Shown here: one piece after another, positions 7,960 through 14,688 of the stretch
Layout of the letters: the number at the start of each line of letters is the position of its first letter
How positions within the stretch are numbered: the stretch's first letter is position 1
Notes under the pieces: generated by a model
Told to the model about the DNA's origin: nothing
The model's input: the letters and a program-made list of their open reading frames with translations, nothing else
Databases searched by the model: none
Program-made: the position numbers and the translations under genes
Assembly (NCBI GenBank): GCA_900548225.1
Contig: URJM01000007.1
Span: forward strand, 1 to 48,524
Length of the DNA: 48,524 bases
Direction of reading: 5' to 3'
Source of the DNA: an uncultured bacterium
GTDB taxonomy: Bacteria; Verrucomicrobiota; Lentisphaeria; Oligosphaerales; Oligosphaeraceae

Positions 7960-8991
7960 TTAGAATAGTGTTGGCTGCGAGGGGGTTGCCCCCGGAGTTC
8001 TTCCGAACCTTCTCAACGCCCTTTCGGTGACGACGCGCCCGTTCGGCGTCCTCAGCAGGAATCCTTCCTGGATCAGATAGGGTTCATAAACATCCTCGAT
8101 AGTCTCCTCCTCCTCACCGACGGCGACAGCCAGCGTCTTGAGCCCCACTGGCCTTTCCCTGAACTTGACGATAATCGTCTCCAGGATTCGATTATCCATC
8201 TCATCGAGTCCATCGTCATCGATATTCAGCATTTTCAGTGCATTTGCCGCGACACTCTGCGTGATATCCGCGGAATGTCTTACGAGTGCATAGTCCCTCA
8301 CCCATCTGAGGAGATTATTTGCGATGCGTGGTGTTCCCCTTGCCCTTCGGGCGATTTCCAGGAGTCCGTCCTCGGCGGATTCCACCTTCAGCACCTTGGC
8401 GCTTCGCCTGAGGATTGTCTTCAGTTCCACATCTGAGTAATATGCCATTCTGCACTTCATGGTGAACCTGTCCCTGAGCGGGGCTGAGAGTTTCCCCTGC
8501 CGTGTAGTCGCCCCGATGAGGCAGAAACGTGGCAGGTTCACCTGGACCGAGCGTGCCGCCACCCCCGAATCGACCATGATGTCAATCCGGAAGTCCTCCA
8601 TTGCGCTGTAGAGATACTCCTCGACTTGGCGCGGGAGCCTGTGGATTTCATCGATGAAGAGGACGTCCCCCTCGTCAAGGCTTGTGAGCAGCCCTGCCAG
8701 GTCCCCAGGCTTTTCGATGACGGGGCCGCTTGTTGCCTTAAGCTGCCTGCCACAGGCATTTGCGATGATATTTGCAAGGGTGGTCTTGCCGAGTCCCGGA
8801 GGCCCTGACAGCAGGATATGGTTCAGGGGTTCCTGCCGTGTGTTTGCGGCGGAGACCATGATTTGGAGCTGTTCCTTGACATTGCACTGTCCGGGAAAGT
8901 CATCGAAGACCTGCGGTCGGAGAGTCTTGTCAAACTCCTCCTCGCGGACATTCATTTCCGAAGTGATGAATCTGGAATCCTGGGAAGCCAT
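7960..8991 (-). CDS. ruvB: Holliday junction branch-migration helicase RuvB
   Basis: A 343-residue AAA+ motor that, with RuvA, drives branch migration of Holliday junctions. Walker A is GPPGLGKTT (residues 63-71), Walker B FIDEIHRL (112-119), and sensor 1 GATTRQGKLS follows. The C-terminal winged helix ends with LRTPNGRVVTERA. The family N-terminal block (LRPQVFDDFPGQ) is present. The start lies 12 bp after the ruvA stop, so the two are co-transcribed. No ruvC is visible in the window. Confidence 0.96.
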   Translation of the reverse strand: MASQDSRFITSEMNVREEEFDKTLRPQVFDDFPGQCNVKEQLQIMVSAANTRQEPLNHILLSGPPGLGKTTLANIIANACGRQLKATSGPVIEKPGDLAGLLTSLDEGDVLFIDEIHRLPRQVEEYLYSAMEDFRIDIMVDSGVAARSVQVNLPRFCLIGATTRQGKLSAPLRDRFTMKCRMAYYSDVELKTILRRSAKVLKVESAEDGLLEIARRARGTPRIANNLLRWVRDYALVRHSADITQSVAANALKMLNIDDDGLDEMDNRILETIIVKFRERPVGLKTLAVAVGEEEETIEDVYEPYLIQEGFLLRTPNGRVVTERALRRFGRTPGATPSQPTLF

Positions 8992-9003
8992 CTGCGCGTT
9001 TTC

Positions 9004-9615
9004 CTATCCCCTGAATCTTCCGAGCGAGAGCTTGATGATTTCGGAGGTGGAGAGTTCCTTCTCTCCGCTGTTTGCGGTAATTTCTGCGACCGCCCGCATT
9101 GCGTCGTCATGCTTATAGCCGAGGGTCTCAAGTGCCTTGACCGCATCCTGCGCGGCGGCGCCCAGGCTGGCGGCACCGGGAATTGGAGACGCGGCGGCGG
9201 TTGCGCCAAACTCCTCGATTCTCCCCTTCATGTCAAGAACGAACTGCGCCGCGCTCTTCTTGCCGATTCCGCTGATTTTCGAAAGAAGCGCGAGATTTTC
9301 GGTGGCTATTGCCTGGCAAAGCGCCGAAACAGGCATTGCGGAGAGGGCTGCAAGAGCCAGGCGGGGGCCAAACCCCTTCACGGAATTGACAACCGTCTCG
9401 AAAAAACGCTTCTCCTGGCGGCTGGCAAATCCATAGAGAGTCATGGAATCCTCACGGACGACCAGTGTCGTGTAGAGGGTGACCTTGTGCTGGAGCGGCG
9501 GGAGTTTCTCCTGGGTCGAAAGGGGAGTCTGGACTTCGTATCCCACGCCTTGCACATCAACCACGGCGGTGGTGGGCGTGGATTCCAGAAGCGTGCCTGT
9601 CAATTGCGCAATCAT
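9004..9615 (-). CDS. ruvA: Holliday junction DNA-binding protein RuvA
   Basis: A 203-residue RuvA: N-terminal OB domain (MIAQLTGTL, then DVQGVGYEVQ), two helix-hairpin-helix motifs (VKGFGPRLALAAL and ISGIGKKSAAQFV) that hold the four-way junction, a Pro/Ala-rich linker and the flexible C-terminal domain (AVKALETLGYKHDDAMRAV) that contacts RuvB. The start codon lies 3 bp after the stop of the upstream pseudopilin gene, so it is probably translated by coupling with a secretion or pilus gene. Confidence 0.95.
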   Translation of the reverse strand: MIAQLTGTLLESTPTTAVVDVQGVGYEVQTPLSTQEKLPPLQHKVTLYTTLVVREDSMTLYGFASRQEKRFFETVVNSVKGFGPRLALAALSAMPVSALCQAIATENLALLSKISGIGKKSAAQFVLDMKGRIEEFGATAAASPIPGAASLGAAAQDAVKALETLGYKHDDAMRAVAEITANSGEKELSTSEIIKLSLGRFRG

Positions 9616-9618
9616 TGT

Positions 9619-10215
9619 CTACCTCTTCCTGCGGCTCGTCTCCGCCTGCTTCTTTTCATCCAACTCGAGGATGGCGACCTTTCCCAGGACGCTGTCCACT
9701 GCCAGCGCATAGTCTCTGCCGAACATGCTCCAGGAAAGGTCGGGGCCCGCCGCCTCGCCGTCTGGGTAGAAGGTATAGAGAATGCCGTCGTGCCCGTCGT
9801 CGTAGTCCGGAAGGTCTCCCCATTCGACCCCCTCGGGGACGGGGTAGGACTGGGCGCCCGAAATGATGCCGCCCTGCCCCTCCGCCCCTGTAAGCGGCTG
9901 CATGCGGGAGGGATGCCAGTCCTTGTCAAGAACGTCGGCGACGGCCTGGACGCTGAAGACCCTCTTGTCGGGCTGCAACAGGAGCGCAAGGGGCTCGCCA
10001 GTCGTCCTGGCGCGCATCGCGCATTCGCCGAAGGCGGTCCTGAATGCGGTGAGCGCCTGCTCTGCGGACATGCGCCTGGAGGTGCCACCGACGCGGGGCG
10101 CCACAAGTGCAATCACAAGCATCATGATGACGCATACGACCACCATCTCAATGAGGGTGTATGCGCTGCGCCGCAGGTGCCTTTCCTGGAAGAGTCCCGC
10201 CATCCGAAGGAGCAT
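9619..10215 (-). CDS. Pseudopilin, GspH/prepilin-like
   Basis: A 198-residue protein with a type IV prepilin N-terminus: basic leader (QERHLRRSA), then the cleavage and methylation segment YTLIEMVVVCVIMMLVIALVAP. The start at 10215 (MLLRMAG) is chosen because it puts about 20 leader residues before the motif and follows the gspG stop by 4 bp; the longer upstream frame overlaps gspG. The Glu five residues into the mature segment is present. After the helix comes a globular domain rich in D, G and Y. It follows a GspG gene, so it is probably a minor pseudopilin (GspH-like) of a type II secretion or competence-type apparatus. The exact class cannot be fixed from sequence alone. Confidence 0.75.
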   Translation of the reverse strand: MLLRMAGLFQERHLRRSAYTLIEMVVVCVIMMLVIALVAPRVGGTSRRMSAEQALTAFRTAFGECAMRARTTGEPLALLLQPDKRVFSVQAVADVLDKDWHPSRMQPLTGAEGQGGIISGAQSYPVPEGVEWGDLPDYDDGHDGILYTFYPDGEAAGPDLSWSMFGRDYALAVDSVLGKVAILELDEKKQAETSRRKR

Positions 10216-10219
10216 GCCT

Positions 10220-10651
10220 CTAGAGCCAGCAGGAGAGGTCGGCGTTGTAGCCCTCGCCGCCGGCCGCCTTGTCAGCGCCGTAGCTGATGATGTCGAAGGG
10301 CATGTTGTCGGCGCCGGGGCAGTTGTAGATGAAATCGTTGCCCCAGCCATCCTTCGGCAGATTCTTGGCATCCAGGTATGGCCCGTCCCACTTGGCATTG
10401 CTGTTCTTGGTCATGAGATCCTCAAGGGACGAGGGATACTCGCTGGTGTCCATGTAGTACTGCTGGACGGCCGACTTGAGGTCGACCAGCTGGGCCTGGG
10501 TCGTCTTCACCTTGGACTTGTCAAGGGACCCGATGACGGAGGGCCCGACAATCGTCGCAAGAAGTCCGATGATCACGACCACAATCATGATTTCAATGAG
10601 GGTGAAATGCCTGCGGCGTGTGCGTGCGTATTGTTTTCGTGTGTGGGTCAT
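10220..10651 (-). CDS. gspG: Type II secretion major pseudopilin GspG
   Basis: A 143-residue GspG. The prepilin peptidase site is visible in RRRHFTLIEIMIVVVIIGLLA, with Glu at mature position +5. The mature protein shows the GspG hallmarks: the QAQLVDLKSAVQQYYMD helix, the YPSSLEDLM segment, and the conserved DGWGNDFIY and DIISYGADKAAGGEG C-terminal loops that bind calcium in characterised GspG. It polymerises into the periplasmic pseudopilus. It is followed by a second pseudopilin and preceded, 70 bp upstream, by gspF. Confidence 0.92.
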   Translation of the reverse strand: MTHTRKQYARTRRRHFTLIEIMIVVVIIGLLATIVGPSVIGSLDKSKVKTTQAQLVDLKSAVQQYYMDTSEYPSSLEDLMTKNSNAKWDGPYLDAKNLPKDGWGNDFIYNCPGADNMPFDIISYGADKAAGGEGYNADLSCWL

Positions 10652-10721
10652 TTGCGTTTGCTGGATTGTCCGCGTGGATTGCCTGTTATCTATAAGTAAT
10701 TGATTTGCAAGAGGTTATGCA

Positions 10722-11918
10722 TTAGACTGCATGCTGCATATCCATGATTGCCATGAACATCAGCAGGACAATCAGTCCGACACCGAGTCCGAGGAAGACG
10801 ATGATCAGTGGCTCGAAGAGTGCCAGGAGTCTTTTGATTGACTTCTTAAGGTCGTTTTCGTATCTGTCCGCCACCCGGTCGAGCATGTCTTCGACATTGC
10901 CCGTCTCCTCGCCCACTGCAACCATCCTCAGGATCATTGACGGGATGTATTTGCTTTTTGAGAGTGCGCCGGAGATTTTCTGTCCCTGCCTGAGTTCTCC
11001 CGCCACCTGGTCGAGGGATGTCCTGATGGTGTAGTTTTGTATGACCCTGCTTGCGATTGAGACTGTGTTGAGGAGCGGGACTCCGCTCTTCATGAGGATT
11101 GCCATCGTGCGCGAGAATCTGGAGAGATTGCTGTAGAGCGCCATCTTTCCGAAGATTGGGAGTTTGAGGACGACCCTGTCCCACCAGTGGCTCAGGGCCG
11201 TGTCCGGCTTCCGGATTTGCCTTATCATCCACGCCAGGATGGCAATGAGCACGATTCCCAGCCACCAATACGACCGGATTCCGCTGGAGAGCGCCATGAG
11301 GATGTCGGTTGCCTGGGACTTGACCCCCGCGCCCGCCAGGGAGGTGGCGAATTTTGGGACGATTACGCAGAGCACGAAGCCCAGCATCGCGATGCCCGCC
11401 ACCGCGATGAACGCGGGGTAGACCGAGCTGGAGATGATGAAGCTCCTGAGTTCGGAGGCGCTTGTCAGGAAGAGGCGCAGTTGGGCCATCACCTGCGGAA
11501 GTGCTCCGGCCTCCTCGCCGGCGGCGACGACTCCTGCGTAGACGGGGGGGAAGACCCTGCTCTGGTCGCGGATGAGGTCGGAGAGCCTGCGTCCCTCGTG
11601 GAGTCCGCGCCGCAGGTCGCCCACAAGCTGCTGAAGCTGTGGATTGTCAGGCTCGTCCCCCAGCAGCGCCAGCGCCCGTTCCAGGGGGATGTTCGCCTCA
11701 AGAAGCGGCACCAGCCGTTCAGTGAAGTCGACGACATCCACCTTCCTGCGGAGAATCCCGCTGCCCTGCTGTGCGGCGGCGCCTTCGCCCAGGAACGTGA
11801 GCGGAATCATTCCCCGCCGCTGGATTCGTCTTGCCGCGTCGGCCTGTGAATCTCCGTCGATGAGGATTTCGCTGACCTTTCCTGACTGGTCGCTGACTTT
11901 ATACTTGAAGAGAGGCAT
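10722..11918 (-). CDS. gspF: Type II secretion / type IV pilus inner-membrane protein GspF
   Basis: A 398-residue polytopic platform protein of the GspF/PilC family. It begins with MPLFKYKVSDQSGK, typical of the family, and contains two copies of the T2SSF domain (first about residues 65-190, second about 265-390), each with an FTERLVPLLEAN- or FSRTMAILMKSG-like helix and a membrane segment. The C-terminal hydrophobic segment is PLIIVFLGLGVGLIVLLMFMAI. It recruits the assembly ATPase in characterised systems; no GspE, GspD or prepilin peptidase gene is in this window, so those must lie elsewhere. Confidence 0.92.
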   Translation of the reverse strand: MPLFKYKVSDQSGKVSEILIDGDSQADAARRIQRRGMIPLTFLGEGAAAQQGSGILRRKVDVVDFTERLVPLLEANIPLERALALLGDEPDNPQLQQLVGDLRRGLHEGRRLSDLIRDQSRVFPPVYAGVVAAGEEAGALPQVMAQLRLFLTSASELRSFIISSSVYPAFIAVAGIAMLGFVLCVIVPKFATSLAGAGVKSQATDILMALSSGIRSYWWLGIVLIAILAWMIRQIRKPDTALSHWWDRVVLKLPIFGKMALYSNLSRFSRTMAILMKSGVPLLNTVSIASRVIQNYTIRTSLDQVAGELRQGQKISGALSKSKYIPSMILRMVAVGEETGNVEDMLDRVADRYENDLKKSIKRLLALFEPLIIVFLGLGVGLIVLLMFMAIMDMQHAV

Positions 11919-11963
11919 GGAGTGGAGCGAGTGTCGTCAAAGTGTCTGTATCCGTCTATGTCC

Positions 11964-12398
11964 TCAGGATTCCCCTCCGGGAGCAGTCTGCTCTGCTGGT
12001 GGCTTGAGCAGATCCACCCTGATAGGCCTTGTCATCAGCGGCTCGCCGTCGATGAGGAATTTAATCCAGTAGGTGTCGGGATAGTTGAAATGGAGTCTTT
12101 GGAGCAGGAAGACGAGGTCCACGACCTGTGTGGGATTGTTGAACTTCAGGGTTCCGTTGCCTGAGAAGATGACCTCGTTCTTGCTTTCGCTGACAAGCTG
12201 GAGGGTGCAGGGGTAGCTTCCGTTGCCGCTTGTGAGGGAGACAAGCAGATGGAAGGCGGGGTAGACGCATGGGAACTTGGTCACTCTGATGGCGCCGATG
12301 ACGCCTATCAGGGACTTCTTTCCCGTCAGCCTATCCTCGATAAGCGTATCGCATGGAATAAGTCCGATTCCGATTGGAAGTTCTACATACGAGCTCAT
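11964..12398 (-). CDS. Small conserved protein, DUF6941-like
   Basis: A 144-residue soluble protein without signal peptide or membrane segment. It looks mostly beta-stranded (FHLLVSLTSGNGSYPCTLQLV, then EVIFSGNGTLKFNN), and the TYWIKFLIDGEPLMTRPIRV segment resembles the DUF6941 family, whose function is unknown. The start has a fair ribosome-binding site (TTTAGGAG, 8 bp upstream). It precedes gspF by 45 bp and is probably the first gene of the run gspF-gspG-pseudopilin-ruvA-ruvB. The family assignment is from memory of sequence character and needs a profile search. Confidence 0.5.
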   Translation of the reverse strand: MSSYVELPIGIGLIPCDTLIEDRLTGKKSLIGVIGAIRVTKFPCVYPAFHLLVSLTSGNGSYPCTLQLVSESKNEVIFSGNGTLKFNNPTQVVDLVFLLQRLHFNYPDTYWIKFLIDGEPLMTRPIRVDLLKPPAEQTAPGGES

Positions 12399-12452
12399 GA
12401 CCGACTCCTAAACGCTGCCGCCAGTTTTTTATTATTCCATCCCCCGTTTTTA

Positions 12453-12476
12453 TGAAAACCCGCCACGGCGGCGGGG
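12453..12476 (-). terminator. Rho-independent terminator after the lexA-linked gene
   Basis: On the minus strand CCCGCC and GGCGGG pair around GCCGT and are followed by TTTTCATAAAAA. It lies about 95 bp after the stop at 12570 and before the DUF6941-like gene, so it separates the lexA unit from the gspF unit. Confidence 0.65.
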
Positions 12477-12569
12477 TGCGATTCCCCTGGTGAAGCCCCG
12501 TTTCCGGGCACTGCCTCCGCCTAGAGACTCAATATATTCCCGTCAGGCGAAAAAACTCTCGTCTTCGTG

Positions 12570-13304
12570 CTACAGATGCAGTGGAAGCCTCCTGGTTCCA
12601 GGAGAGCTGATCTGGGGGATGCGGCAGATTTCCTCCCCGTGTCCGCCGGGAAGTTCCCGGAAAAGCAGGAATTCCCCAGTCTCGTCGTATCTGAAACGCA
12701 ATCCTTCGGGAAACCCTCCTCCAGTGAGGACTCCCTCGACAACGCCGCCTGTCCCCTTGCAATAGTCCAGCTCCCACTGCGGGGTCGCGACATGCCACCG
12801 ATTCCTTCCAGAAGGCTGGATCCTGTCCACAGACGCGCCCGCGGAAACAAGCTCCGCCTCGAGGCTCCGCCAGTCGCCGCGGGTGCGCGAGTCCACTGCC
12901 ACAACCATCCGGCGCACTGGAAGCCTCTTCGCCAGCCGACTCGCTGCGTCAGGAAAGGGAGACGCGGTCGGCAGAAGGAGGAATTCCAGCGAAGGGACGC
13001 CGTCCCGCTGGAGAGCAGCCGCAAGCACCTCCGCGGCGAACCTGTCCCCGGGGAGAAGCACCGCCACATCCCTGGAGCCAGACACCCCGTCGGAGACAAG
13101 TGCAAGCGCGGGGACGCCTCCCTTCCCTCCCCAGGACACCAGGAGTGACCATGAGGGGCCGCAGGCAAGCGCCCCGCCCTGGAAGAGCGACGAGGTGAAG
13201 AGCCACACCAGGGCCGCCAGGGCGATTGCGTCGACACCTGCAAGAAACGCCCCCTTGAGGCGTGATGGCCTTTGTTCGGTCTTCACTGTCACGGCTGGCG
13301 GCAC
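12570..13304 (-). CDS. Unknown membrane-anchored protein downstream of lexA
   Basis: A 244-residue protein that I do not recognise. Residues about 20-42 form one membrane segment (AGVDAIALAALVWLFTSSLF) after a basic N-terminus, so the rest is probably outside the cytoplasm. The remainder has alternating hydrophobic strands and helices (DVAVLLPGDRFAAEVLAAAL, MVVAVDSRTRGDW), reminiscent of an alpha/beta fold, and a C-terminal beta-rich part. It starts 12 bp after the lexA stop and ends before a terminator, so lexA and this gene are probably one transcript. This suggests SOS control, but nothing in the sequence indicates a DNA-repair role. Confidence 0.6.
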   Translation of the reverse strand: MPPAVTVKTEQRPSRLKGAFLAGVDAIALAALVWLFTSSLFQGGALACGPSWSLLVSWGGKGGVPALALVSDGVSGSRDVAVLLPGDRFAAEVLAAALQRDGVPSLEFLLLPTASPFPDAASRLAKRLPVRRMVVAVDSRTRGDWRSLEAELVSAGASVDRIQPSGRNRWHVATPQWELDYCKGTGGVVEGVLTGGGFPEGLRFRYDETGEFLLFRELPGGHGEEICRIPQISSPGTRRLPLHL

Positions 13305-13316
13305 GTCGCCACGGCG

Positions 13317-13940
13317 CTACATCTGGCGAATCAGTCCCACCACGGCGCCCTGGACATTCAGGGTGTCGAAGTCGACATACCTCGACTCGAAGTCGGGATT
13401 CGCGGGGCGCAGTTCCCACTTGCCGTCGGCCAGGTAGATGTACTTGACGGTCACCGCATCGTCGATGCACGCGATCACCACATCCCCGATTGTCACCTTG
13501 TCGGTCTTCTGTGCGATGAGCAGGTCTCCGTCGAGGATTCCTGCGTCTCTCATGCTTTCGCCCTGGACCTTCACCGCAAAGAGCGGTTTCCCCGGCACGT
13601 ACTTGCGCGAGAGAAGCGACGGGTCGAGTGTCAGGTAGCGTTCGACCTGCTCCTCGGTCTCCCCCGGGACGCCTGCGGAAATCCTCCCCAGGACGGGAAT
13701 CGAGAGGCTCATGGAGAAATGGTGCATCCTCTGCACACCGGGGATCGAGATGCTCCTGGCCTTCGAAGTGCGGTTGAGCGCCCCTTTCTTCTGCAACGCC
13801 TTGACATGGCAGAAGGCAGTCGCCGCGGTAATGCCCATTCCGGAACTGATTTCGTTAATCGTGGGAGACATGCCCTGCTCCTGACCGTAGCGCTCAATGT
13901 ACTCCAACACCTCTTTCTGCTTGCCTGTCAAACCCTTCAT
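13317..13940 (-). CDS. lexA: SOS repressor LexA
   Basis: A 207-residue LexA. The ATG at 13940 is chosen because GGAGG lies 8 bp upstream and it gives the standard N-terminus (MKGLTGKQKEVLEYI). Residues 1-65 form the winged-helix DNA-binding domain. The autocleavage site Ala89-Gly90 lies in GRISAGVPGE, and the catalytic dyad is Ser129 (VQGESMRDAG) and Lys166 (AVTVKYIYL). All elements for RecA-stimulated self-cleavage are present. A downstream unknown membrane protein is probably co-transcribed. Confidence 0.94.
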   Translation of the reverse strand: MKGLTGKQKEVLEYIERYGQEQGMSPTINEISSGMGITAATAFCHVKALQKKGALNRTSKARSISIPGVQRMHHFSMSLSIPVLGRISAGVPGETEEQVERYLTLDPSLLSRKYVPGKPLFAVKVQGESMRDAGILDGDLLIAQKTDKVTIGDVVIACIDDAVTVKYIYLADGKWELRPANPDFESRYVDFDTLNVQGAVVGLIRQM

Positions 13941-14020
13941 GCGGTTATCCTCCTTCAATAACCAGGACAAAATGCCCCGAAAAGACAAAGAGACAAATAA
14001 AAATATGACAAACCACGTCT

Positions 14021-14048
14021 ACTTTACCATCTGCAATAGATATGTCAA
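14021..14048 (-). promoter_or_regulatory. Predicted lexA promoter
   Basis: On the minus strand a perfect TTGACA (14048-14043) is followed after 16 bp by TAAAGT (14026-14021), 81 bp before the lexA start. Irregularly spaced TTTGTC motifs lie between promoter and start. I do not see a clear palindromic SOS box of the TGTTC or CTGT type; the LexA-binding motif of this lineage may differ. Confidence 0.6.
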
Positions 14049-14114
14049 ATAGATATTCGTATGTTTTTTACATTTTCTTCCAGTGAAAAATCCCCTTTTT
14101 TACGGGAACACGGC

Positions 14115-14142
14115 TTGCAGTCGGGGAAATCACTGTTATCTT
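14115..14142 (+). promoter_or_regulatory. Predicted promoter of tRNA-Asn
   Basis: TTGCAG (14115-14120) and TATCTT (14137-14142) with a 16-bp spacer, 25 bp before the mature tRNA 5' end. GC-rich GCGCCG directly follows the -10 box, which could act as a stringent-type discriminator. Confidence 0.5.
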
Positions 14143-14167
14143 ATGCGCCGTTTACAAAAGATTTGAC

Positions 14168-14242
14168 GGCGATGTAGCTCAATGGCAGAGTGGGTGGCTG
14201 TTAACCACTAGGTTACAGGTTCGAGCCCTGTCATCGCCGCCA
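14168..14242 (+). tRNA. tRNA-Asn (anticodon GTT)
   Basis: Folds as a complete cloverleaf. The acceptor stem pairs GGCGATG with CATCGCC, the D stem GCTC with GAGT, the anticodon stem GGTGG with CCACT around loop CTGTTAA (anticodon GTT), and the T stem ACAGG with CCTGT around TTCGAGC. Discriminator base G and an encoded CCA (14240-14242) follow. The gene stands alone with its own promoter and terminator. Confidence 0.97.
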
Positions 14243-14250
14243 AAATTATC

Positions 14251-14299
14251 AAAGAAAAACCCCCGTCCTGCGCAATACGCAGGACGGGGGTTTTTCTTT
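14251..14299 (+). terminator. Strong terminator after tRNA-Asn
   Basis: A perfect 22-bp inverted repeat: AAAGAAAAACCCCCGTCCTG... pairs with its complement around a 5-nt loop (CAATA), ending in GGGGG-TTTTT-CTTT. It is symmetrical with A and T runs on both sides and could act in both directions, shielding the tRNA from minus-strand transcription. Confidence 0.95.
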
Positions 14300-14300
14300 G

Positions 14301-14682
14301 GTAGGGATAAGGGAGAAGAGGGGAGAAAGTAGTGCGTGGACACTATGCAGTGGGCTTCCGAAGTAGGGATAAGGGAGAAGAGGGGAGAAAGTAGTGCGTG
14401 GACACTATGCAGTGGGCTACCGTTGAGCGCGGCGGATGCCGCGCAGATAGAGGACAGAGAAGGATTCACACAGGCGACGCACGGCAAAATTGCCGTGCGG
14501 GCGCGCCCAAGCGCGCCAACCTAGCACTACCTTCTTCTCCCTCCTCCCTTCTCTCTATTTCGGTAGCCCACTGCAAAGTGGCCTGGCACTACCCTCTTCT
14601 CCCTCCTCCCTTCTCTCTATTTCGGAAGCCCACTGCAAAGTGGCCACGCACTACCTTCTCCTCCCTCCTCCCTTCTCTCTAC
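14301..14682. repeat. Polypurine/stem-loop intergenic repeat, cluster 1
   Basis: Two plus-oriented 62-bp units (14301-14362 and 14363-14424) are nearly identical: a purine tract starting GTAGGGATAAGGGAGAAG, then TAGTGCGTGG, then the hairpin CACTATGCAGTG and GGCTTCCG or GGCTACCG. A centre with three hairpins follows (GCGCGGC/GCCGCGC, GCACGGCAA/TTGCCGTGC, GGGCGCGCC/GCGCGCC). Then come minus-oriented units at about 14521-14560, 14561-14622 and 14623-14682. The outer ends are therefore inverted (GTAGGG against CTCTAC). The cluster fills the whole gap between the tRNA terminator and the stop codon of the GH109-like gene. No protein-coding signal is visible. Confidence 0.9.
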
Positions 14683-14688
14683 TAAATC

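Noticed and set aside
13941..14020. SOS box upstream of lexA
   Set aside because: No convincing palindrome of the E. coli or Bacillus type; the TTTGTC motifs are irregularly spaced direct repeats, so no operator is claimed.
14179..14487. Open frame of 102 codons on the minus strand over the tRNA and repeats
   Set aside because: It runs through the antisense of tRNA-Asn, its terminator and repeat cluster 1; similar Ser/Pro/Leu-rich frames arise in every cluster from the pyrimidine tracts. No ribosome-binding site.
14301..14682. CRISPR array in the repeat clusters
   Set aside because: Repeats are not separated by unique spacers of constant length; units abut, invert and exchange hairpins, and no cas genes are present.
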